Source: Candidatus Parcubacteria bacterium (GTDB lineage Bacteria > Patescibacteria > Paceibacteria > UBA9973 > UBA918). Taken from it: a stretch of 59,935 nucleotides of DNA. The stretch lies in the NCBI GenBank assembly GCA_021731405.1, contig JAKFXN010000006.1, positions 1-59,935 on the forward strand. The letters are read 5' to 3'. A program made the translations under genes and the position numbers. Positions 15,876 through 23,222 of the stretch are shown here, one piece after another (position 1 is the stretch's first letter; each line of letters starts with the position of its first letter). Under the pieces are notes generated by a model. The model was not told the DNA's origin, did no database searches, and saw nothing but the letters and a program-made list of their open reading frames with translations.

Positions 15876-17357
15876 ACTCACTTCCCAACTTTCACCCCTC
15901 TCCTTGAGAGTTGGTTCAACTTTTTTCCCCACTTTTGTATACAAGGCACCTTTGGCCATATTGGCGGCGCTCACTATCGGTACCCCGCTCCAAAGTGCCT
16001 GCATCTTCAGCATCACATCTTGTTGTTGCCATAATATTTCTGACTCATGAAACCAAGCATGAGAAATTGGGTGGACAATAAAAAGAATATCCCGTTGTTC
16101 TGTTAACCGCACCGCTGCTTTTGGATCCGCACTTTCAAAACAGAATAAAATTCCCGGGACAATACTCGGCAACTCAGCTTGGCTATTTTCTGGCCCAGGT
16201 ACATAGGTAAATCGTTGCCCTAACGTATCAGAAACAGACCCTAAGCCCATGAGCCTTAGACTGCCGCTATAAAAATACGGCATAAACTCTCCTTGGGGTA
16301 CAAGGTACTGTTTGTCGGTAATCCACCCCCGCTTACTCTGTCCGTCATATATGTAAGCACGCTGGGTAAACACTCCACCAGGAAGTGGTGTTCTACCTGT
16401 ATCAATAACAATTGTTTCTGGGTCAGAGTGCTTAAATCTAAAAAAATTATACGCTCGGGCAATACCAAGCTCTGTATTGGTATAACGAGAATCTTCTGGC
16501 AAGAGAATGTAGTCGGGATTAAGCAGTAGTGCCGCTTCGACCGCAGCGTTAATTTGTTCTGCTTTGTACTCGTACCGATTTTCTTTTTTGAGCCACTCAT
16601 CTCCAAAACGAGTATCAATAACTGCGACGGTTGTTTCACCTTCAATCATTTCATTCGCCTTTTCTACAGAAACATTTCCACGACTCCCCCATACAATAAG
16701 TGTACACACGAGAATAAGTATCCCCGCCCTTTGTCTTGGTAACCTACAGTAAGTAAACCAAATTCCATATCCCAAAAATGCCCCAAGGACAGATAGACCA
16801 TAAACTCCTGCAAGAGACGCTAGCGATAGTAAAATTTGATGCTGGCCAAATATGTAGCCAAGATACCCAAGACTATAGACACTATTGATGGTAGCTCCTG
16901 GTCCAAACGTCCAGAGCGAAAAAGAAAGAGCACTAACTACTTCACCAAAGACCCACACCAGTGGAAGCCATACAAAACCCGCAACCATAGGAAGTCCCCG
17001 TGATAACAAAAAACTTAGCCCAGAGACAAACACCCCGCCAAAAGACAGAAAGAAGGCCACACTAAACCAGTAGAGACCCACAATAAAAACTTCAGCGTTT
17101 CCAAAAGAGATTTCAAGCCAATTAATTGGATAGACACTCCAAAAGAGAGATACTGCCAAGAGAGACTTTACGCACCAAGCCAATCCCCCACCAAGTAGTG
17201 CTGTCTTTAGAGTTGTCGTATTTTTTAGACACCAAATAAAAACTGCTACTCCAAATAAACCTAAAATCCATAGTGTCGGATACACAAAACTAATTCCGAG
17301 AAGCAGGCCACTTACTCCGTACATGACTAGCCGGTAGCGCGAAAGCAAAGTATCCAT
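15861..17357 (-). CDS. lnt: Apolipoprotein N-acyltransferase-like protein
   Basis: About seven N-terminal membrane segments fill residues 1 to 220 and are followed by a nitrilase-fold domain. The catalytic triad seems complete: Glu in YILLPEDSRY, Lys in TDKQYLVPQGEFMPY and Cys in GILFCFESADP. Lnt adds a third acyl chain to the N-terminal cysteine of lipoproteins. It forms an operon with the SpoU methylase, whose stop is two bases upstream of this start. A candidate lipoprotein substrate lies at 22898-23095. Lgt and LspA are not in the window. Confidence 0.85.
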   Translation of the reverse strand: MDTLLSRYRLVMYGVSGLLLGISFVYPTLWILGLFGVAVFIWCLKNTTTLKTALLGGGLAWCVKSLLAVSLFWSVYPINWLEISFGNAEVFIVGLYWFSVAFFLSFGGVFVSGLSFLLSRGLPMVAGFVWLPLVWVFGEVVSALSFSLWTFGPGATINSVYSLGYLGYIFGQHQILLSLASLAGVYGLSVLGAFLGYGIWFTYCRLPRQRAGILILVCTLIVWGSRGNVSVEKANEMIEGETTVAVIDTRFGDEWLKKENRYEYKAEQINAAVEAALLLNPDYILLPEDSRYTNTELGIARAYNFFRFKHSDPETIVIDTGRTPLPGGVFTQRAYIYDGQSKRGWITDKQYLVPQGEFMPYFYSGSLRLMGLGSVSDTLGQRFTYVPGPENSQAELPSIVPGILFCFESADPKAAVRLTEQRDILFIVHPISHAWFHESEILWQQQDVMLKMQALWSGVPIVSAANMAKGALYTKVGKKVEPTLKERGESWEVSLVSW

Positions 17358-17359
17358 AT

Positions 17360-17815
17360 TTAGCTATGATACAACACAATTCCAGCTGCTACTGAAACGT
17401 TTAGTGACTCTTTTTTACCCCGCATCGGAATTTCTAAAATACTATCAACCTGTTCAAGTATTTCGGGAGGCAACCCTTCCGTCTCGCTACCCATGATATA
17501 AGCCACTGATTCAGGAACAATAAAGTCACCAAGTGGGACCGCGGTTTCCGCTTGCTCTACTGCCACCACACACACCCCTTCTGTTTGGAGTTTTTTAATC
17601 AAACCTAAAATATCTTCAACTTTTTCCCAAGGAATTTCAAGCTCTGCTCCCAAGGCAGTTTTATGTATCTCAAGAACTGGGCGTCCAAAGCGATCAATTG
17701 GACTTGGGGTAACGCCGACGAGAAAAAGCTTTGAGACACCAGCTCCGTCGGCTGTTCTAAACATCGCGCCAACGTTATAGTGACTGCGCACATTGTGTAA
17801 GATGAGCTGCTTCAT
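17360..17815 (-). CDS. SpoU/TrmH-family RNA 2'-O-methyltransferase
   Basis: The protein starts MKQLILHNVRSHYNVGAMFRTADGAG (motif 1 with N and R), continues with KTALGAELEIPWE, and has the SAM-binding knot motifs AYIMGSETEGLPPEIL and IPMRGKKESLNVSVAAGIVLY. It methylates a ribose 2'-OH in tRNA or rRNA; the target cannot be told. At 151 residues it is a minimal catalytic domain. The frame is open to 17884, but ATG 17815 opens directly into the domain and has a TAGTGT box seven bases upstream. Confidence 0.9.
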   Translation of the reverse strand: MKQLILHNVRSHYNVGAMFRTADGAGVSKLFLVGVTPSPIDRFGRPVLEIHKTALGAELEIPWEKVEDILGLIKKLQTEGVCVVAVEQAETAVPLGDFIVPESVAYIMGSETEGLPPEILEQVDSILEIPMRGKKESLNVSVAAGIVLYHS

Positions 17816-17821
17816 GCGTGT

Positions 17822-17828
17822 TACACTA
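17822..17828. promoter_or_regulatory. Shared -10 element of a divergent promoter pair
   Basis: TACACTA reads TACACT on the plus strand (12 bases before the DoxX-like ATG) and TAGTGT on the minus strand (7 bases before the SpoU ATG). One AT-rich melt site could serve both directions. Confidence 0.45.
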
Positions 17829-17839
17829 CCAGAGAATGT

Positions 17840-18238
17840 ATGTTGAATCCATTTCCCATCCAATTTCTTGCTCTCCTTGCCCACCTTCTCCTACGGGTTA
17901 CAGCTGGGGTAACCCTCCTTATTTTAGGTGTTCGACACTTCAAAAATAGGGAGTCACTGTACCCCGTACTTACTCTTCCGCTCTTTCCGTTTGGAAAAAT
18001 CACCACTATCCTTTTTATCTGCTGCGAACTTTTGATCGGAACCTTCTTTATTCTTGGTCTCCATACCCAAATCGCAGCTCTAGTGCTTATGGCAATGTCT
18101 CTAAAAATGCTTTTCCTCCGCAAACGCTTTTCTCACCCCACCCTTCCTGGTAGATTGTTTTATCTCCTTCTTTTAGGTATCAGTTGTTCACTTTTCATTA
18201 CTGGAGCTGGCGCCCTCGCGTTTGATTTGCCCTTATAA
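17840..18238 (+). CDS. DoxX-like small membrane protein
   Basis: The 132 residues form four membrane helices. The first carries LLRVTAGVTLLILGVRHF, which matches the R-x-x-x-G-x-x-x-x-x-G-x-x-H/K pattern of DoxX-type proteins, and a CCELLIGTFFILGLHTQIAALVLM segment follows. Members are often linked to redox or small-molecule functions, but the exact role is unknown. It is divergent from the SpoU methylase gene, and its stop codon overlaps the likely tRNA promoter. Confidence 0.75.
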   Translation: MLNPFPIQFLALLAHLLLRVTAGVTLLILGVRHFKNRESLYPVLTLPLFPFGKITTILFICCELLIGTFFILGLHTQIAALVLMAMSLKMLFLRKRFSHPTLPGRLFYLLLLGISCSLFITGAGALAFDLPL

Positions 18239-18239
18239 T
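18234..18239 (+). promoter_or_regulatory. -10 box of the tRNA-Lys promoter
   Basis: TATAAT overlaps the stop codon of the DoxX-like gene, giving an expected start near 18246 and a precursor leader of about 70 bases. Confidence 0.45.
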
Positions 18240-18257
18240 GATGGTATATTGCCACGA

Positions 18258-18308
18258 CTTCGCTAAGGGTAGACAATGTCCACACACAGTCTGCCCTTCT
18301 TAACGAAG
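18258..18308 (+). repeat. Long hairpin in the tRNA-Lys precursor leader
   Basis: CTTCGCTAAGGGTAGAC at 18258 pairs with 18289-18308 in two helices (10 bp inner, 5 to 6 bp outer) around a 14-base loop. It ends eight bases before the mature tRNA. It may guide 5' processing or be a remnant of an older terminator. Confidence 0.5.
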
Positions 18309-18316
18309 ATACACAT

Positions 18317-18389
18317 GCGCCTATAGCTCAGCCGGTAGAGCAGCTCCCTTTTAAGGAGAAGGTCCCAGGTTCGATCCCTGGTGGGCGCA
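18317..18389 (+). tRNA. tRNA-Lys (anticodon UUU)
   Basis: The 73 bases form a full cloverleaf. GCGCCTA pairs with TGGGCGC in the acceptor stem (one G-U), the D arm is AGCTCAGCCGGTAGAGC, the anticodon stem CTCCC/GGGAG-like closes the loop CTTTTAA with UUU, and the T arm holds GGTTCGATCC. The discriminator is A and CCA is not encoded. It is the only tRNA in the window. Confidence 0.96.
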
Positions 18390-18441
18390 CAAATAAAAAC
18401 ACACCCATCAAGGGTGTGTTTTTATTTGTGCGCCCACCAGG
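18377..18441. terminator. tRNA-Lys terminator inside a 30-bp perfect inverted repeat that mirrors the tRNA 3' end
   Basis: Arms 18377-18406 and 18412-18441 are perfectly complementary over 30 bases with a five-base loop ATCAA. The inner part, with A and T runs, is a normal intrinsic terminator. The outer 14 bases copy the tRNA 3' end CCTGGTGGGCGCAC in antisense orientation. If transcribed through, this would trap the T arm and acceptor strand. Confidence 0.85.
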
Positions 18442-18768
18442 TGCAGCTTTTCGTTTAGAAAAGCGTGGCACGGATCGAAAAGCTTTTGAGGCAGAATTGA
18501 CTGGAAGGAAATTATGTCCAAAAGGTGTACTGCGCCTGTATGCAAAGCATCCTTGAACTGCATTCGCACCATAAACCTGAGCGAGCTCTGGTTTAGGTAC
18601 TCATTTGTTCAAGTAAGGCGAGATACCCCTGGTGGCTAAAATACATAGCGAACTATTATAGTTAGTAACTCGTGACCACGTGCGCCCACATATGTACCTT
18701 ATCTTGCAAAACTATTAAATCTATTGCATAATCCAAACATCACGTTCTTTATATTATAGGAGCTCCTC
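18390..18768. other. Gene-poor stretch with tRNA-derived repeats and hairpins
   Basis: GTGCGCCCAC occurs at 18428 and again at 18680, flanking about 250 bases as direct repeats. Near 18636 CCCCTGGTGGC resembles the tRNA 3' end in sense orientation. Inside lie a hairpin with GTGC/GCAC and CTTTTC/GAAAAG stems (18441-18471) and another with TAAACC/GGTTTA and GAGC/GCTC stems (18572-18595). A frame from GTG 18428 to TGA 18554 reads 42 codons of protein-like composition without a clear start signal. I see no confident gene. It may be a small degenerate mobile element or an unknown structured RNA. Confidence 0.45.
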
Positions 18769-19167
18769 ATGAAAGCTCGCCCTTTCACGCCTCCCCCAAA
18801 CGGACTCATTGCCTTTAACAATAACGGTTACCTCTGCTACGGAGTCTTTCTCGGTATTACGCCTGAGAATAGGATTAAGGTCTATACCCCTGATCAAGCT
18901 GTGCGCTTTGTGCAAATTAATATCAGTGACCAGAACGATTATGAATGCCATTTCCTTCCGTATGACTACCAAGAGCTTCGTCAAAAAGCCCGAAGCTGGT
19001 GGAAGGGTTTTGTTATTGAAGTAGCTGGTAAGCGCTATGTTGTAACCACAGCCCACCGGTCGCCTCCAAAATACAAAACGGTACTTGTTCACTATCGTGA
19101 CGAAAAAAATCTCAAGCGCAGCGTCCTACTTAAAGACCCGAAGCTCAAATTTGTTGGGCATGTCTGA
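18769..19167 (+). CDS. Orphan hypothetical protein with strong ribosome binding site
   Basis: The 132-residue protein is soluble, beta-rich and basic at the end (YKTVLVHYRDEKNLKRSVLLKDPKLKFVGHV). It begins MKARPFTPPPNGLIAFNNNGYLCYGVFLG. I recognise no family. An AGGAG motif before the ATG (in TAGGAGCTCCTC, itself palindromic) makes it one of the few genes here with a classical Shine-Dalgarno leader. It has its own terminator. The contrast with the mostly leaderless neighbours suggests a different expression mode or an origin by transfer. Confidence 0.7.
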   Translation: MKARPFTPPPNGLIAFNNNGYLCYGVFLGITPENRIKVYTPDQAVRFVQINISDQNDYECHFLPYDYQELRQKARSWWKGFVIEVAGKRYVVTTAHRSPPKYKTVLVHYRDEKNLKRSVLLKDPKLKFVGHV

Positions 19168-19185
19168 GTCAGGAAGCTTCTGTCA

Positions 19186-19215
19186 AAAAAGTCGCGGACT
19201 TGTTCGCGGCTTTTT
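19186..19215 (+). terminator. Terminator after the 132-aa orphan
   Basis: AAAAAGTCGCG pairs with CGCGGCTTTTT around an eight-base loop, with one G-U pair and a T run. It may also serve the convergent holA gene. Confidence 0.75.
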
Positions 19216-19221
19216 CCTTTT

Positions 19222-19923
19222 CTATAATGTCAGTACCCACTCCTCAAGGGCGATATCCAAATCACGCTTCCCTTTATGTCCGTCATGATACAGCTTTAGC
19301 AGCGTTCGGGATTTTTCCTCTACCAACTCCACCGGAAATACTCGTAACGCATTTTTGGCTTTCTTATATGGATACTCTTTCATTCCCGCTTCGCTGTACG
19401 TACGAGTGGCGGCTGCCAAACGAATGGATTTAAGCTGCCACCACAAGGTCCCAATTATTTCTTCTGCTGAAAGATTATTTTCTTTTGCTGTTTGCAGTAA
19501 AAGCCAGAGCGAACGCTTGTCTTTGGTGGCCAGTGCGTCAGCCATAACAAAGGGATTAAAAGATTCCCCGGCTTTCTTTTTATATTCTTCGATAACAGCG
19601 GCGTGTTTGCTAATACTTTTTTTGTCAGCCGCTGAAAGAGCCTGCTCAATCACAATAAAAATATGCTCTGAGGCTGAAAGCGCATCAGCGTTATCTAAGA
19701 AATCTATCTGAAACTCTTCATGTAAAGATGGTGACTCCAGTAAGTAGACCGAGCGTGGACTAAAAAGAGACATCCCGCCACTCAAGGAAGTAAGGAGTCC
19801 CGACTCATACCCTTCAGCCTCAATCCGGACAAAAGTTTCTGCAGCAAGAAGCACCTCATCTAATGCCGCGTGTGCTTGCTGCCTAACTTTTATTTGATCG
19901 GTTCCGTAAAATACCCTGAGCAT
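19222..19923 (-). CDS. holA: DNA polymerase III delta subunit (HolA-like)
   Basis: The protein opens MLRVFYGTDQIKVRQQAHAALDE, matching the HolA start where the ATP-site lysine is degenerate. SLHEEFQIDFLDNADALSASEHIFIVIE resembles the wrench motif region, and the C-terminal helical collar (LSAEEIIGTLWWQLKSIRLAA) ends the 233 residues. It is shorter than the usual 330 or so, as in other reduced genomes. Delta opens the sliding clamp during loading. Its start lies three bases after polA in the same direction, so they form an operon. Confidence 0.8.
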   Translation of the reverse strand: MLRVFYGTDQIKVRQQAHAALDEVLLAAETFVRIEAEGYESGLLTSLSGGMSLFSPRSVYLLESPSLHEEFQIDFLDNADALSASEHIFIVIEQALSAADKKSISKHAAVIEEYKKKAGESFNPFVMADALATKDKRSLWLLLQTAKENNLSAEEIIGTLWWQLKSIRLAAATRTYSEAGMKEYPYKKAKNALRVFPVELVEEKSRTLLKLYHDGHKGKRDLDIALEEWVLTL

Positions 19924-19925
19924 AG

Positions 19926-22313
19926 TTATTTTCTATCAGTTAAATCTGCCCAGTTTGGTCCGACAGCCACATCTACTTTGATTGGCACTCCGTAGGTTTC
20001 TTTTTTCTCGAGCACTCCTTCCATCAACTTTACTAGGACAGGAATTTCTTTTTCCAATACTTCATTTTTGATTTCAAATACGAGCTCGTCGTGCACCTGC
20101 AATAGCATTCGTGCATCCATCAGTTTGTTGTTTGTCTTGAGATACTGATAGACCTCATTCATAGCTACGCGCATCACATCTGCCGCTGTTCCTTGAATCG
20201 GAGCATTGATAGCCATTCGTTCGGCCTGCGCTTTAATAAATGGCGCACCAGACTTAATGCCTGGAAAATGTCGGCGTCGCCCAAACAGTGTTTCGGTATA
20301 GCCAGTATCGCGAGCAAACTGTTTCGTCTCTTCGAGATATTCAGCCAAACGCGTAAAGGTATTGAAGTAGGCATTCAAAAACGACTGTGCTTCTTCTCGA
20401 CTCGTTTCGGGGCCGAGATTGCTGCGAAGTGCGTTTACTCCCATACCATACAGAATACCGAAGTTAATTACCTTAGCTTTGCGTCGCATTTCACTAGTCA
20501 CCTCTTCTGGAGTTACTCCAAAGACCCGTACCGCAACTCCCGTATGCACATCTTCACCACGGTTAAAGATTTCAATCATCTTTTCATCTTTAGATATAAT
20601 CGCAGCGATGCGCAGTTCAATTTGTGAATAGTCGATACCGACCATCGTGTAGCCAGTATCGGCTACAAAGGCACGGCGGATAGCCTTACTTTCTTCTGTC
20701 CGCACGGGAATGTTTTGCAGGTTTGGATCACGCGAACCCATTCGTCCAGTCGTGGTACCGGTCTGCAAAAAAGTAGTTCTGATTCTACCGTCGCTGCTTA
20801 CCTGCTCTGGTAAGGTGTCGGCGTAGGTGGACACCAACTTTTGTAATTCACGGTAACGCAAAATGGTTGGAATAATTTCGTGTTCTTCCGCTAATTTTTC
20901 GAGTTCAGATTCTTTGGTTGAGCGCTGCCCACCTGCGGTCTTCTTTTGGTTTTTTGGCTTAAGTCCGAGCGTATCAAACAACACCACCCCGAGCTGTTTC
21001 GGTGAATTGATATTAAATTCTGAACCTGCCTGAGTGTAAATTTTTGTGCGGAGTAGCTCTAGTTCAGCGTGCATGGTCTTGGCCAACTTTTTTAGGTACG
21101 TTACATCAAGTTTGATACCAGTGGCGTTAATGTTCGTGATTACTTCTTGTAACGGCGCTTCAATATCTTCATACACCGCCCTAAGTCCAGGCTCAGCTTT
21201 TACTTTTTCTTCAAGCTGTTTTTTTATTTCAGCAAAACTAGCGGTGCCAAGATACGCTTTTCCAAAATCAACAATTTCTTCATAGGTGGCATTGGTACGT
21301 TCGCTTTCAAGCAGCCACAGCAGGATGCCCACTGTGTCCACCTCCGCTTGCGGCATCGGTGGAAGAGCGGCCTCAGCAGCCACTTCAAGTGAGAGGTTGA
21401 GCGCTGAGCGCATTCTATTACCTAAAGTTCTAAATCCTAGCTCACTAAAAAGCGTTACTACTCTTTCTACATCAGCTCCGTCTTGCCACTCTTTTTCAGG
21501 AAGCGTAAAAGTTACCGGGGCATCAATACGGATAGTAGCGAGCATTTTTGAAAACTGCGCCTCTTCTTCCCCTTCTTTAAGGAGATTTATAATTCTCGGC
21601 TTAATGCCAGCATCCAAAAACTTCTGCTCGTCTTTTTTGAGTTTTTTATAAATAGTATCGATATCACCAAACTTGGTGATAAGCTCAGTGGCGGTTTTTT
21701 CTCCAATGCCAACAATACCTGGGATATTGTCTGAGGTATCGCCACGCAGCCCTTTGTAGTCAGGAACAAGTTTTGGTAAAAAACCGTATCTCACCTTTAC
21801 GGCTGCTTCGTCATATAAAATAGTGTCGTTAATTCCTTTTTTAAGGGTATATACCTGCACTCGCTTTCCGTCCACACACTGCATTGTGTCCATGTCGCCA
21901 GACGCAATAACAATCTCAAGGTCCGGCATAGTTTTTGTCTGATGAGCGATAGTGCCTAAAAGGTCGTCAGCTTCAAAACCGACTTGTTCATAAATTGGAA
22001 TCCCGAACGCCGCAAAAATATCACGCGACCGAATAATTTGTGTAATGAGTGAGTCATCTGTTTTTTCACGTTTGGCTTTGTAGCCCGCAAACGCGTCGTG
22101 GCGATAGGTTGGTTCTGGCAAGTCAAAACAAGCAACTATGTAGTCAGGATGAAAATCCTCAACAATCTTTAAGATCATACTTACCACTCCATAGAGTGCG
22201 CCAGTTGGTTCGCCACTGGGTGCAGAAAAATCTGGGAGGGCGTGGTACGCACGGTGCAAAATAGCGTGCGCATCAAGAAGGATAAGACGTTTTTTAGTTT
22301 TTTTAGGGATCAC
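19926..22313 (-). CDS. polA: DNA polymerase I (5' nuclease plus polymerase, no proofreading domain)
   Basis: The 5' nuclease domain spans about residues 8 to 280 (LILLDAHAILHRAYHALPDFSAP, VIASGDMDTMQ, GLRGDTSDNIPG). A short linker domain lacks the 3'-5' exonuclease motifs. The polymerase domain follows with motif A DYSQIELRIAAI, motif B RRKAKVINFGILYG and motif C LQVHDELVFEI. It fills gaps and removes RNA primers. The frame is open to GTG 22394, but GTG 22313 gives MIPKKTKKRLILLDAH, is six bases from a TATACT box, and removes the overlap with tsaE. It is cotranscribed with holA. Confidence 0.95.
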   Translation of the reverse strand: MIPKKTKKRLILLDAHAILHRAYHALPDFSAPSGEPTGALYGVVSMILKIVEDFHPDYIVACFDLPEPTYRHDAFAGYKAKREKTDDSLITQIIRSRDIFAAFGIPIYEQVGFEADDLLGTIAHQTKTMPDLEIVIASGDMDTMQCVDGKRVQVYTLKKGINDTILYDEAAVKVRYGFLPKLVPDYKGLRGDTSDNIPGIVGIGEKTATELITKFGDIDTIYKKLKKDEQKFLDAGIKPRIINLLKEGEEEAQFSKMLATIRIDAPVTFTLPEKEWQDGADVERVVTLFSELGFRTLGNRMRSALNLSLEVAAEAALPPMPQAEVDTVGILLWLLESERTNATYEEIVDFGKAYLGTASFAEIKKQLEEKVKAEPGLRAVYEDIEAPLQEVITNINATGIKLDVTYLKKLAKTMHAELELLRTKIYTQAGSEFNINSPKQLGVVLFDTLGLKPKNQKKTAGGQRSTKESELEKLAEEHEIIPTILRYRELQKLVSTYADTLPEQVSSDGRIRTTFLQTGTTTGRMGSRDPNLQNIPVRTEESKAIRRAFVADTGYTMVGIDYSQIELRIAAIISKDEKMIEIFNRGEDVHTGVAVRVFGVTPEEVTSEMRRKAKVINFGILYGMGVNALRSNLGPETSREEAQSFLNAYFNTFTRLAEYLEETKQFARDTGYTETLFGRRRHFPGIKSGAPFIKAQAERMAINAPIQGTAADVMRVAMNEVYQYLKTNNKLMDARMLLQVHDELVFEIKNEVLEKEIPVLVKLMEGVLEKKETYGVPIKVDVAVGPNWADLTDRK

Positions 22314-22319
22314 CTCCCT

Positions 22320-22325
22320 AGTATA
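22320..22325 (-). promoter_or_regulatory. -10 box setting the polA start
   Basis: On the minus strand TATACT, then AGGGAG, then GTG at 22313. The transcript would begin at the GTG, so polA would be leaderless with a GTG start. Confidence 0.5.
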
Positions 22326-22356
22326 CTTTTTTTTATCTAGAATCGCACTAAGAGGC

Positions 22357-22815
22357 TTACTCAAGCCCCGCGACCGTAATCTGGCGTTCTTCACCTGTGG
22401 TTTTTATATATAAAGTAACTATATCTGTTGGGAGCGCTGCAGCAATTTTTTCTGCCCATTCAATACAAAAAAGAGTTCCTTCGGCAGAAAATATATTGTT
22501 AAGATGCAAAGGTCGAAGTTCGTCTAGTGTTTCAATTCGATAGGCATCCATATGCACCAATCGGCTGAAGGTAGTGTCTTTTGTCTCGTAGGCCTTCATG
22601 ATGGTAAAAGTAGGACTGGTTACCACTTCATCCACACCAAGGTTTTTAGCCAAAAGCTGTACAAGTGTAGTTTTTCCTGCACCTAAGTCACCAGAAAGAG
22701 CTAATATCAATGCACCGTTCACGGCTGAACTCTTGGTACGTAGGTTCGCAGTTAAAATGTCCGCAAACGCCACGAGTTCAGTTAGGGTATTGATAGTTGT
22801 TATGTAATTCATCAT
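22357..22815 (-). CDS. tsaE: tRNA threonylcarbamoyladenosine biosynthesis ATPase TsaE
   Basis: The P-loop LSGDLGAGKTTLVQLLAKNLG (about residues 40 to 60) is followed by VTSPTFTIMKAYE and the HMDAYRIETLDELRPL motif, all diagnostic of TsaE. The protein helps TsaB and TsaD make t6A at position 37 of ANN-decoding tRNAs. At 152 residues it is full length. It starts at the first of two ATGs, exactly six bases after a TACTAT box. It ends 43 bases before the polA start proposed here. Confidence 0.95.
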   Translation of the reverse strand: MMNYITTINTLTELVAFADILTANLRTKSSAVNGALILALSGDLGAGKTTLVQLLAKNLGVDEVVTSPTFTIMKAYETKDTTFSRLVHMDAYRIETLDELRPLHLNNIFSAEGTLFCIEWAEKIAAALPTDIVTLYIKTTGEERQITVAGLE

Positions 22816-22821
22816 ATCTCT

Positions 22822-22827
22822 ATAGTA
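22822..22827 (-). promoter_or_regulatory. -10 box of leaderless tsaE promoter
   Basis: TACTAT on the minus strand is followed by AGAGAT and the ATG at 22815, six bases, as at eight other genes in the window. Confidence 0.5.
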
Positions 22828-22843
22828 CAGAAGTATAAAAGAA

Positions 22844-22876
22844 AATCAGCCACTAGTGTAGAACTAGCAGCTGATT
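22844..22876 (-). terminator. Terminator of the small lipoprotein gene
   Basis: AATCAGC/GCTGATT and an inner CTAG/CTAG stem form a hairpin that on the minus strand is followed by TTTTCTTTT. It insulates the lipoprotein gene from tsaE. Confidence 0.65.
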
Positions 22877-22897
22877 GAGTGTGGGAAGGGAACATCA

Positions 22898-23095
22898 TCA
22901 GGTCTGGCACCCCTTTTCGCGCAGCAGGCGTTTTTCAGTGCGCTCGCTGAGGCCTTGTTTTTCGGCGTCGAGCGAAATCTGCTTGCAACGCTGCACTTTG
23001 TCCATGGACAAACCTGTGAGGATCAAACCAGCACAGCCAGAGTTGAGGAGCATTGCTGCCCCAAGTGAAACAGAGAGAAGGATTCGGCGATTCAT
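22898..23095 (-). CDS. Small candidate lipoprotein
   Basis: The 65-residue product starts MNRRILLSVSLGAAMLLNSGC. It has a basic N-terminus, a hydrophobic core and a lipobox-like NSG before Cys 21, followed by a charged tail with two more Cys. It would be lipid-anchored on the outer face of the membrane, a possible substrate of the Lnt-like protein. GGAG lies nine to ten bases before the ATG, a classical ribosome binding site that is rare in this window. The base composition looks richer in GC than its neighbours. I know no family for it. Confidence 0.6.
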   Translation of the reverse strand: MNRRILLSVSLGAAMLLNSGCAGLILTGLSMDKVQRCKQISLDAEKQGLSERTEKRLLREKGCQT

Positions 23096-23212
23096 CGCGA
23101 TTCTCCAAAAGAGGGTTTAACAAGGGACAGGACCAAAATTACTATACCTAACAACCGCAAAAAAGCAATAGTGTCCCCTTATGGCGTAATCAGTAGCAGT
23201 AATACTGCGTGT

Positions 23213-23218
23213 TATACT
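23213..23218 (+). promoter_or_regulatory. -10 box of pilB
   Basis: TATACT lies four bases before ATG 23223 and ten before the in-frame ATG 23229. The transcript would begin at or next to the first start codon, so 23229 is a possible alternative start. Confidence 0.4.
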
Positions 23219-23222
23219 TTTT

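Noticed and set aside
18636..18650. A second tRNA gene near CCCCTGGTGGC
   Set aside because: Only a T-arm-like fragment is present; no acceptor, D or anticodon arm can be built around it.
22314..22394. 27-residue N-terminal extension of polymerase I
   Set aside because: The extension lies upstream of the promoter box that sets the GTG start and has no similarity to the family.
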